Assembly: GCA_905479535.1 (NCBI GenBank) | Contig: CAJQMW010000015.1 | Coordinates: 1-9,416, forward strand | Length of the DNA stretch: 9,416 nt | Reading direction: 5' to 3' | Source of the DNA: an uncultured Maribacter sp. | GTDB lineage: Bacteria > Bacteroidota > Bacteroidia > Flavobacteriales > Flavobacteriaceae | Shown: positions 1 through 6,020 of the stretch, piece after piece | How positions within the stretch are numbered: the stretch's first letter is position 1 | Layout of the letters: every line of letters begins with the position of its first letter | Program-made: the position numbers and the translations under genes | The notes under the pieces: generated by a model | The model's database searches: none | What the model was told of the DNA's origin: nothing | Seen by the model: the letters and a program-made list of their open reading frames with translations, nothing else

Positions 1-819
1 AGTATTTCCCTACTGTTGGGTATCCTGGGTCATGTTTCCAGGGCGATCCGTTGGAACTATTTGTTAGAACCGTTGGGATATAAACCTAGGCTTTCCAATA
101 ATGTCCTCATTATATTGGTGTCCTATTTTGCCAATCTGGGAATACCAAGAATGGGAGAAATCCTAAGACCTACGGCACTCACAACCTACGAAGGCGTTCC
201 TTTTGAAAAAGGACTCGGCACTATCGTGACGGAACGTGTAATAGACGTGCTCATGCTTTTCTCCATTATAGCCATAACATTATTTCTTCAAACGGAAGTA
301 ATACTTGGATTTTTAGAGGAAGCCGGTTTTAATCCTAATAACCTTCTAATCATGGGAGGTTTAGGTCTAATCGGACTTTTCTTCTTCTTTGTTTTTATAA
401 AGAAGTCAAATCACAAAATTGCGATGAAAATTAAGCATATTGTGAATGGCCTCATGGACGGCCTATTAAGTATATTTAAAATGAAAAATAAACTGGCTTT
501 CGTTTTTCATACACTTTTCATCTGGGCCTGTTACATAGGAATGTTCTGGGTCATTAAATTTACCATCCCAGAAACAGTGGAACTTACGCTTAATCAGCTC
601 TTAGTGGCTTTTGTGGCAGGTGCCATAGCCATGATGGTCACGAATGGAGGTGTGGGTCTTTATCCTATCCTTGTTAGCAAGGCTTTAGCTGTTTTTGGCA
701 TCAGTGCTGTTTCAGCCGATGCTTTCGGTTGGATTATGTGGATTGCCCAAACCTTAATGATTGTGGTTTTTGGTGCAATATCTTTTCTCCTCTTACCGTT
801 ATTGAACAGGAACCGATAG
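1..819 (+). CDS. LPG synthase-type flippase (UPF0104/YbhN-like), 5' truncated by window edge
   Basis: Integral inner-membrane protein of the lysylphosphatidylglycerol synthase transmembrane family (PF03706), thought to translocate lipids or lipid-linked molecules. The reading frame is open from base 1, so the N-terminus lies upstream; 272 residues are visible and about 50-60 are probably missing, since family members usually have 310-340. The TTG at 16 is unlikely to be the start because the frame continues before it with SISLL. The family core is clear: RAIRWNYLLEPLGY near the visible N-terminus, then NLGIPRMGEILR (about residues 45-56) with the conserved GE and R, and GTIVTERVIDV. Several hydrophobic helices follow, including AFVAGAIAMMVTNGGVGLYP. 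There is no soluble aminoacyl-phosphatidylglycerol synthase domain, so lysine transfer is not expected. The esterase-like gene starts 27 bases after the stop, suggesting one operon. Substrate unknown. Confidence 0.88.
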   Translation, partial: SISLLLGILGHVSRAIRWNYLLEPLGYKPRLSNNVLIILVSYFANLGIPRMGEILRPTALTTYEGVPFEKGLGTIVTERVIDVLMLFSIIAITLFLQTEVILGFLEEAGFNPNNLLIMGGLGLIGLFFFFVFIKKSNHKIAMKIKHIVNGLMDGLLSIFKMKNKLAFVFHTLFIWACYIGMFWVIKFTIPETVELTLNQLLVAFVAGAIAMMVTNGGVGLYPILVSKALAVFGISAVSADAFGWIMWIAQTLMIVVFGAISFLLLPLLNRNR

Positions 820-846
820 TACACCGTACTATTCAAACTGATACCA

Positions 847-1989
847 ATGCGTCGTTTCTCCCTTATTTTCATCACTTTATTGTGCGTTACCGTTACTGCA
901 CAGGTAAAACAAGAAATATTCGAATCATTCAAATTACAGGAGAGAAGGGACGTTCAATATTATTTCCCGGAAAATCTGGACGATACCAAAAAATACCCGC
1001 TCATCTTAGTTCTGGATGCCGACTATCTTTTTGATCAAGTAGTGGCCACCTCAAAATTCTACAGTCGCTTTCACGGTATGCCAGAGAGTATTATTGTGGG
1101 CGTGAATCAAAGTAAAAATGATTTAAGGTTTGAGGATTGTGCCTTTGAACCGGATACGGGCCTACCCTCCGAAAAAGGAAAGAAATTCTTTGAATTTCTA
1201 GGTATGGAGCTTATCCCTTATTTAGACTTGAATTTTAGTACGGCTCCTTTTAAAATGATTTTGGGTTATGATATCACCGCTAATTTCCAAAACTATTGGT
1301 TGTTCAAGGATAATTCCCTTTTTAATGCTTACGTTAGTATTTCACCAACATTGGCTCCAGAAATGGAGACTAGGGTTCCAAGTCGTTTGGGAAGTTTTGA
1401 CAAACAAATATTTTACCAACTTATTGTTGAGGGGGAACCTAGTAATGATACCCCGGCCATAATGGCCATGGACAAGGGAATCAAGGCCATTGACAAGGAG
1501 ACTTTACATTATTTCTTTGATGAGTACAAAGGTGCGGATCATATTTCCGTTGCCACCTACGGTATAGGTAAAGCTTTCGATAATATCTTCGGGATGTTCA
1601 AACCTATAAGTCCTAAGGAATACAAAACCCAAATATTGACTTCGGAAGAACCGGTCTTTCAATACTTGGAAAATAAATACAAAGGCATCGAGGATTTATT
1701 CGGGTTTAGTAAGCCCGTAGAACTAAATGACATTATGGCCATATACGCGGCTTCAAGAAAAAAGGAGGATTTTGAATCGTTAAAACCATTGTCCGATTTA
1801 TGTAAGGCCCAGTACCCGGATACTATGCTCGGCTTTTATTTTGAAGGGGAATATTACGAACAGTTAGGAGAACCTAAAAAAGCCCTCAAAACATTTGAGA
1901 AGGCCTTTCAAATGGAAGAGATAGATTTCCTAACGAAAGAAATGGCACTAGAAAAAATGGATGCACTGAAAGCTGACTTTGGATTTTAA
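847..1989 (+). CDS. Secreted esterase-fold (PF00756-like) protein with degenerate nucleophile and C-terminal TPR-like helices
   Basis: A 380-residue protein with a type I signal peptide (Arg-Arg, hydrophobic stretch to residue 16, likely cleavage after TVTA, residue 18), so probably periplasmic. Residues about 25-255 resemble the esterase D / enterochelin-esterase-like alpha/beta hydrolases: PLILVLDADYLF (51-62), ESIIVGVNQ (80-88), LFNAYVSISPTL (158-169) and GADHISV (229-235), where His232 fits the catalytic histidine. The nucleophile elbow, normally G-x-S-x-G in ILGHSxGG, reads G140-Y-D142-I-T144, so the serine is absent. Residues 325-356 resemble one tetratricopeptide repeat (GEYYEQLGEPKKALKTFEKAF). 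The ATG at 847 is chosen because the signal peptide begins there. It sits between a flippase and a small membrane protein on the same strand. Family placement is good; ester hydrolysis is doubtful, and a binding or scaffold role is possible. Confidence 0.82.
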   Translation: MRRFSLIFITLLCVTVTAQVKQEIFESFKLQERRDVQYYFPENLDDTKKYPLILVLDADYLFDQVVATSKFYSRFHGMPESIIVGVNQSKNDLRFEDCAFEPDTGLPSEKGKKFFEFLGMELIPYLDLNFSTAPFKMILGYDITANFQNYWLFKDNSLFNAYVSISPTLAPEMETRVPSRLGSFDKQIFYQLIVEGEPSNDTPAIMAMDKGIKAIDKETLHYFFDEYKGADHISVATYGIGKAFDNIFGMFKPISPKEYKTQILTSEEPVFQYLENKYKGIEDLFGFSKPVELNDIMAIYAASRKKEDFESLKPLSDLCKAQYPDTMLGFYFEGEYYEQLGEPKKALKTFEKAFQMEEIDFLTKEMALEKMDALKADFGF

Positions 1990-2034
1990 AATCCATATCA
2001 ACTCCCGAACCCCAAGTCTTAAACCCTACTATCT

Positions 2035-2205
2035 ATGATTAAAATCGATGCTAAATACTTTCTTGTCTCGGGAATTCTATTTACATATTTTGGATTAAAG
2101 GGTGAATTCAATTTGGTGTATAACGGCCTTGCCTTGTTGATGGCCTGGGCCTCTTTTTTTATCGCCTTCATGGAATTCAACAAGAAAAGATACGAGGACG
2201 ATTAG
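2035..2205 (+). CDS. Two-helix membrane microprotein, 56 aa, unknown function
   Basis: A short frame running from ATG (2035-2037) to TAG (2203-2205). The 56-residue product has two hydrophobic segments, FLVSGILFTYFGL (about 9-21) and LVYNGLALLMAWASFFIAF (about 27-45), and a charged C-terminal tail NKKRYEDD. This pattern suits a small inner-membrane hairpin. It lies 45 bases after the esterase-like stop and 75 bases before radA, on the same strand, and fills a gap that would otherwise be about 290 bases long. Codon use looks like that of its neighbours. I do not recognise the family. The case for a real gene rests on placement, hydrophobic periodicity and a sensible start and stop; no function is proposed. 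Confidence 0.68.
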   Translation: MIKIDAKYFLVSGILFTYFGLKGEFNLVYNGLALLMAWASFFIAFMEFNKKRYEDD

Positions 2206-2250
2206 TTCTTAATCCGAAGTAAAAACCCGAACAATTTTCAAACTTCTTGC

Positions 2251-2258
2251 TACCTTTA
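2251..2258 (+). promoter_or_regulatory. Candidate -7 element for radA
   Basis: TACCTTTA matches the Bacteroidota -7 consensus TAnnTTTG except for the last base and lies 22 bases before the radA ATG. No convincing TTTG -33 box is seen 19-21 bases upstream, so radA may also depend on read-through from the upstream genes. Confidence 0.35.
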
Positions 2259-2280
2259 GCCCAAACTGCAATAGCTAAGG

Positions 2281-3642
2281 ATGGCCAAAACCAAAACAGC
2301 ATTTTTTTGTCAAAACTGTGGTACCCAATATGCCAAATGGGTGGGGCAATGTTCCGCTTGCAAGGAATGGAACACTGTTGTAGAAGAAGTTGTACAAAAA
2401 GAGGAAAAAAATAGTTGGAAAACGCCTTCTAACACCGCTAAAAGAGTTTCAAAACCTTTATTGGTCAATGAAATAAGTACGGAAAAAGAGTTACGTCTCA
2501 ATACTTTTGACCTTGAATTCAACAGGGTCCTGGGTGGCGGCCTGGTCCCCGGTGCATTAGTACTTTTAGGGGGGGAACCAGGAGTGGGTAAAAGCACACT
2601 AATCTTGCAGATTGCCCTTAAATTACCCTATAAAACTTTGTACGTTTCCGGAGAGGAAAGTCAGAAACAGATTAAAATGAGGGCGGATAGAATTCATCCC
2701 AACAGCCAAACTTGTTTTATTTTAACGGAAACCAAGACACAGCATATTTTCAAACAAATTGAAGCAACGGAACCGGATATTGTAGTGATCGATTCTATAC
2801 AAACCCTTCATTCGGACTATATAGAATCAGCTGCGGGGAGCATCTCACAAATCAGGGAATGTACGGCAGAACTTATCAAATTTGCCAAAGAAACCAATAT
2901 TCCGGTTATCCTAATTGGCCATATTACCAAGGACGGCTCCATTGCCGGACCCAAAATTTTAGAACATATGGTAGATACCGTCCTTCAATTTGAAGGAGAT
3001 CGCAACTATGTGTATCGTATCCTGCGTTCCTTAAAGAATAGGTTTGGATCTACGGCAGAATTGGGTATCTATGAGATGCAAGGAAGCGGACTTAGGGAAG
3101 TGAATAACCCTTCCGAGGTATTGATTTCAAAGAATGATGAAGGCCTTAGCGGTACCGCCATCGCTTCTACCGTTGAGGGGATGCGGCCTTTATTGATTGA
3201 GATTCAGGCCCTAGTAAGTACTGCAGTTTATGGAACCCCACAACGGTCTACCACAGGATACAATGCCAAAAGACTCAACATGCTTTTGGCAGTTTTGGAA
3301 AAACGTGCCGGATTTAAACTGGGTGCCAAAGATGTATTTTTGAACATAACCGGGGGGATTTCAGTAGACGACCCGGCAATTGACCTAGCGGTAATAGCTG
3401 CCATACTTTCCAGTAATGAGGATATTCCTATTGAAAAAGGGTTCTGTTTTGCGGCAGAAGTCGGGCTCGCAGGGGAAATACGCCCTGTACAGCGTGTGGA
3501 ACAGCGGATTCTTGAAGCCGAAAAATTAGGTTATACGACCATCATAGTTTCCAAAAACAATAAAATTGGGCTAAAGAGTACCAAAATTAAGGTACAGCTG
3601 GCTGCCAAGATTGAAGATGTTGTTAGGAGTCTTTTTGGTTGA
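2281..3642 (+). CDS. radA: DNA repair protein RadA
   Basis: RadA (Sms), a RecA-related ATPase that drives branch migration of recombination intermediates and helps process stalled forks. All landmarks are present in 453 residues, the usual length: an N-terminal zinc finger C10-x2-C13 and C24-x2-C27; Walker A GEPGVGKST (98-106); Walker B IVVIDS (167-172); the RadA-specific KNRFG motif (252-256); and a C-terminal Lon-like domain (about 285-453) with NITGGISVDDPAIDLAV and AEVGLAGEIRPV. The ATG at 2281 places the zinc finger at the expected distance. An AAGG lies directly against the ATG, too close for a Shine-Dalgarno site. The gene ends 34 bases before the antitoxin, and its last codons overlap that cassette's -33 promoter box. 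No irregularities are visible; it should be functional. Confidence 0.97.
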   Translation: MAKTKTAFFCQNCGTQYAKWVGQCSACKEWNTVVEEVVQKEEKNSWKTPSNTAKRVSKPLLVNEISTEKELRLNTFDLEFNRVLGGGLVPGALVLLGGEPGVGKSTLILQIALKLPYKTLYVSGEESQKQIKMRADRIHPNSQTCFILTETKTQHIFKQIEATEPDIVVIDSIQTLHSDYIESAAGSISQIRECTAELIKFAKETNIPVILIGHITKDGSIAGPKILEHMVDTVLQFEGDRNYVYRILRSLKNRFGSTAELGIYEMQGSGLREVNNPSEVLISKNDEGLSGTAIASTVEGMRPLLIEIQALVSTAVYGTPQRSTTGYNAKRLNMLLAVLEKRAGFKLGAKDVFLNITGGISVDDPAIDLAVIAAILSSNEDIPIEKGFCFAAEVGLAGEIRPVQRVEQRILEAEKLGYTTIIVSKNNKIGLKSTKIKVQLAAKIEDVVRSLFG

Positions 3643-3666
3643 GCATTGAAAATTTAGTTAACTTTA
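3634..3666 (+). promoter_or_regulatory. Promoter of the antitoxin-toxin cassette
   Basis: TTTG at 3634-3637 (exact -33 box, inside the last radA codons), a 21-base spacer, then TAACTTTA at 3659-3666 (TAnnTTTG with the last base changed). This is the most complete two-box match in the window. A start of transcription about 6-7 bases further on would leave only a few untranslated bases before the TTG at 3677. Confidence 0.55.
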
Positions 3667-3676
3667 AATAAAAATT

Positions 3677-4345
3677 TTGTTCGAAACTTCATTCAACATA
3701 GGTACAGGCTCATATACAATCCCAGAGATTGCTAGCATCCTTAGATTACCTTATCACAAAGTGAACCTTTGGGTAAATAAATATTGGGATGGAGAACTGG
3801 GTAAAGTGTTTGAAGGACAGTATTCATGGAAAATCAAAAACTCAAAAGCAGTCAACTTCAACACGCTTATTGAGTTTTATATACTCATTTTGTTCGCTGA
3901 AGCAGGGGTCAAAACTAGGGAAGTTCTTAATGCACATACAGAATTGTCAAAAAAATTTGATACCAAATATCCTTTTTCCCAAAAGAACATACTTGAGAAA
4001 ATCAGAACTGATGGCAAAAAAATTTTTTTAAGAGTCAATGATGATACGATTTCTTTAGACGGCACAAAACAATTGAATCTTATGTTCATCAAACAGTTCT
4101 TCAAAAATTTAGATTTTGGGGAGGATTCTATCGCCTCTAAATTTTGGCCTTTAGGAAGAGACAAAGCTGTCATCGTAGATCCAAAAAGACAGTTTGGACA
4201 TCCCGTGATTGAGAAAACTAATATTTATCCTGAAACTATCTTTAATTTGTTCCAAGCTGGAGAACCAATCGAATTTATTGCTTTTACCTATGATTTGAAT
4301 GAAAAATCAGTGAGGGATGCGATAGAATATTGTACGGCAGCATGA
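3677..4345 (+). CDS. VapB45-like antitoxin with N-terminal HTH and C-terminal DUF433
   Basis: Probable antitoxin that binds and neutralises the downstream PIN-like toxin and represses its own promoter. Of 222 residues, about 13-37 (YTIPEIASILRLPYHKVNLW) form a MerR/VapB45-like helix-turn-helix. About 59-90 is helical, and 166-220 match DUF433 (PF04255): VDPKRQFGHPVI, then IFNLFQAGEPIEFIAFTYDLNEKSVRDAIEYC. The start is taken as TTG (3677), since an in-frame TGA lies at 3647-3649, no ATG or GTG exists between it and the HTH, and the next in-frame ATG is far inside the protein. The stop TGA overlaps the toxin ATG (ATGA, 4342-4345), which implies translational coupling. Lines counted by hand give roughly a third G+C, against 43-48% in radA, suggesting transfer. 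Family assignment is strong; antitoxin activity is inferred from the pair. Confidence 0.85.
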   Translation: MFETSFNIGTGSYTIPEIASILRLPYHKVNLWVNKYWDGELGKVFEGQYSWKIKNSKAVNFNTLIEFYILILFAEAGVKTREVLNAHTELSKKFDTKYPFSQKNILEKIRTDGKKIFLRVNDDTISLDGTKQLNLMFIKQFFKNLDFGEDSIASKFWPLGRDKAVIVDPKRQFGHPVIEKTNIYPETIFNLFQAGEPIEFIAFTYDLNEKSVRDAIEYCTAA

Positions 4346-4752
4346 TTATTTTTGTCGATGAAAATTTACCTCCTCATCTTGCTAGAGGTTTTGACATCCT
4401 ACAAAAACCGGAAAACATTAAGCTTACTGGAGCTATTTTTGTTAAATCCATTGTGGATGAATTTGGGAGAGGATACTTGGACGAAGAATGGATTCCCTTA
4501 GCAGGTGAAAAAGAATCTTGTATTCTAACGCAGGATTACAATTTGAGAAGAATTAGACATCAAAAAGAATTATGCGACAAGCATCAATTGGGAATGTTCT
4601 ATTTAAGACCACCATCCAAAAAAGGTTTTACATATTGGGAAATTATAGGAATTCTACACAAGTATTGGCCAGATATATGTAAAATTGCCATTTCACAAAA
4701 AAGACCTTTTGCTTATGAAATTAGGTCCAGAAGAGGGATAAGTCGTCTTTAA
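4342..4752 (+). CDS. PIN-like toxin, VapC45 / DUF5615 type
   Basis: Probable ribonuclease toxin of a type II toxin-antitoxin pair; PIN-fold VapC enzymes cut RNA using acidic residues and a metal ion. The product has 136 residues from ATG 4342; a TTG twelve bases earlier is in frame but lies inside the antitoxin, and the ATG gives the canonical N-terminus MIIFVDENLPP. Candidate acidic residues are D6 and E7 (FVDENLP), D47, E48 and E49 (GYLDEEWIPLA) and D65 (CILTQDYNLR), in the order expected for DUF5615/VapC45 proteins. The C-terminus RPFAYEIRSRRGISRL resembles the conserved VapC45 tail. It is translationally coupled to the DUF433 antitoxin by a four-base overlap and is the last gene of the cassette, convergent with the small - strand gene. 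It looks intact. RNA target unknown. Confidence 0.82.
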   Translation: MIIFVDENLPPHLARGFDILQKPENIKLTGAIFVKSIVDEFGRGYLDEEWIPLAGEKESCILTQDYNLRRIRHQKELCDKHQLGMFYLRPPSKKGFTYWEIIGILHKYWPDICKIAISQKRPFAYEIRSRRGISRL

Positions 4753-4799
4753 GTTTATCAATGAAAAAAAATTAATCAAATAAAAATAACAAAATACTT
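4753..4799. other. A-rich convergent intergenic gap
   Basis: Forty-seven bases between the toxin stop (+) and the microprotein stop (-). It is A-rich on the + strand, including an eight-A run at 4764-4771. No compact GC hairpin followed by a T run is visible for either direction. The 10-base sequence AAATAAAAAT at 4778-4787 also occurs at 3666-3675, just before the antitoxin start. Confidence 0.5.
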
Positions 4800-4907
4800 C
4801 TAACGCTTATCCCTCATAATTCTAGCAATGACCATAATGATGACAATCACCGCAAGAATCAATACGATTTGACCAAATCCAACTTTTAAGAAAAAAAGAT
4901 TATTCAT
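4800..4907 (-). CDS. Single-helix membrane microprotein, 35 aa, unknown function
   Basis: Reading the - strand from ATG (4907-4905) to TAG (4802-4800) gives 35 residues: a short N-terminus (MNNLFFLKVGFGQ), one very hydrophobic helix (IVLILAVIVIIMVIARI, about 14-30) and a basic tail MRDKR. The positive-inside rule suggests N-out/C-in topology. The start codon lies only two bases after the stop of the aldo/keto reductase on the same strand, so it is very probably the distal gene of that transcript. I do not recognise a family. Evidence for a gene is the tight spacing, the clean transmembrane pattern and the basic end; a frame this short could still be chance. Function unknown. Confidence 0.6.
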   Translation of the reverse strand: MNNLFFLKVGFGQIVLILAVIVIIMVIARIMRDKR

Positions 4908-4909
4908 AT

Positions 4910-5950
4910 CTATGGTGCGGGATTTGGAATCTGTTCGTGGATATCGGCTATTCCCTCTAGAACGGCATCGGATAATTCTATAGCTATACTTCCTATATTT
5001 TCCTTGAGCTGCTCCATAGAAGTTGCCCCGATGATGTTGCTGGTTACAAAGGACCTACTATTTACAAAAGCCAAGGACATTTGCGCTAATGACAGGTCAT
5101 TTTTTTGTGCCAACTCATAATATTTTTGTGTAGCGGCAACAGCCGTCTCACCGCTGTATCTTTTATAGTTCGGAAACAGCGTTATTCTGGCGCCATCGGG
5201 TTTCCGGTCTCCTAAATACTTTCCGCTCAGCACGCCAAATCCTAAAGGGGAATAGGCCAGTAGTCCAATTTGTTCGCGAATGGCAATTTCGGACAAGCCA
5301 ACTTCGAACAACCTGTTCAACAAACTGTATGGATTTTGAATAGTAATACTTCTCGGGAGCGTCGCATGGACTTTGCTTTCTTCCAGATAACGCATCGTTC
5401 CCCAAGGGGTTTCATTGGAAATCCCAACATGGCGAATTTTCCCTTCACGTATCAAGTCTCGCAACGTTTCCAAGACCTGATGTATATTGTCCTTCCAATG
5501 ATCAGAGATGTCATGGGTGTAGCCTCGTCCTCCAAAATAATTGGTGTTGCGTTCTGGCCAATGCAGCTGGTACAGATCTATATAATCCGTTTGCAAACGC
5601 TGTAAACTTCCTTCTACCGCTTCAATAATAGATTCCCTACTAAAACCTGTTGTCCTAATAAATTTAGCAAACTCCGCCTTACCTGCAATTTTAGAAGCAA
5701 GGATAACCTTGTCCCTATTTCCGTTCTTTTTGAACCACGTACCAATAATCTTCTCCGTATCCGAATGCCGATCAGGATGAGCTGGAATTGGATAAAGTTC
5801 TGCGGTATCAAAAAAATTCACACCTTGGTCTAAAGCATAATCCATTTGCTCGTGGCCTTCGGCCTCCGTGTTCTGGTTTCCCCAGGTCATGGTTCCCAAA
5901 CAAATCTTGCTTACCTCAATATCAGTATGAGGCAGTTTTGTATAAATCAT
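4910..5950 (-). CDS. tas: Aldo/keto reductase, Tas family
   Basis: NADP(H)-dependent aldo/keto reductase (PF00248), cytosolic, closely resembling E. coli Tas along its whole length; 346 residues is also the E. coli length as I recall it. The catalytic tetrad is visible: D48 (FFDTAELYP), Y53, K87 (ILASKIAG) and H130 (DLYQLHWPERNTNYFG). Further Tas-like stretches are the N-terminal LGTMTWGNQNTEAEGHEQMDYA (about 18-39), IRHVGISNETPWGVM-like GISNETPWGTMRYL, ITIQNPYSLLNRLFEVGL, LLAYSPLGFGVLSGKYL and the C-terminal NPAP. The ATG at 5950-5948 matches the conserved N-terminus MIYTKLPHTDIEVS. It lies 70 bases downstream of xth and two bases upstream of the microprotein start. Two -7 elements upstream suggest its own promoter. 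The physiological substrate is unknown; in E. coli the name comes from suppression of tyrosine auxotrophy. Confidence 0.93.
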   Translation of the reverse strand: MIYTKLPHTDIEVSKICLGTMTWGNQNTEAEGHEQMDYALDQGVNFFDTAELYPIPAHPDRHSDTEKIIGTWFKKNGNRDKVILASKIAGKAEFAKFIRTTGFSRESIIEAVEGSLQRLQTDYIDLYQLHWPERNTNYFGGRGYTHDISDHWKDNIHQVLETLRDLIREGKIRHVGISNETPWGTMRYLEESKVHATLPRSITIQNPYSLLNRLFEVGLSEIAIREQIGLLAYSPLGFGVLSGKYLGDRKPDGARITLFPNYKRYSGETAVAATQKYYELAQKNDLSLAQMSLAFVNSRSFVTSNIIGATSMEQLKENIGSIAIELSDAVLEGIADIHEQIPNPAP

Positions 5951-5979
5951 TTACTAACTTTCTATAATTTATGAAGCGC

Positions 5980-5995
5980 CAAAATTACAAAAATA
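5980..5995 (-). promoter_or_regulatory. Tandem -7 elements upstream of the Tas-type reductase
   Basis: On the - strand TATTTTTG (5995-5988) is followed directly by TAATTTTG (5987-5980); both match TAnnTTTG perfectly. They lie about 30-40 bases before the reductase ATG. No clear TTTG box is found 19-21 bases upstream of either, so the -33 contact is weak or missing. Confidence 0.45.
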
Positions 5996-6020
5996 TATGC
6001 GCTATGTTTTGATCGTCGGT

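Noticed and set aside
660..932. Open frame on the - strand across the flippase-esterase junction
   Set aside because: It covers the ends of two well-supported + strand genes, has no recognisable domain, and its composition is that of a shadow frame.
729..1034. Alternative + strand frame over the esterase signal peptide region
   Set aside because: It overlaps the flippase 3' end and the true signal peptide, and its product shows no coherent fold or family motif.
2276..2280. TAAGG before the radA ATG as a Shine-Dalgarno site
   Set aside because: It is directly adjacent to the start codon, which is too close, and Bacteroidota rarely use Shine-Dalgarno pairing.
2310..2597. - strand frame opposite the radA zinc finger and Walker A
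   Set aside because: It lies fully antisense to highly conserved radA motifs and has no family signal.
4330..4341. TTG at 4330 as the toxin start
   Set aside because: The ATG at 4342 gives the canonical PIN-like N-terminus and the ATGA overlap; the four extra residues are unconserved.
4753..4799. Bidirectional rho-independent terminator between the convergent genes
   Set aside because: The gap is A-rich but holds no compact GC stem followed by a T run in either direction.
5270..5605. + strand frame antisense to the Tas-type reductase
   Set aside because: The reductase is conserved over its full length; the opposite frame has no domain or plausible start context.
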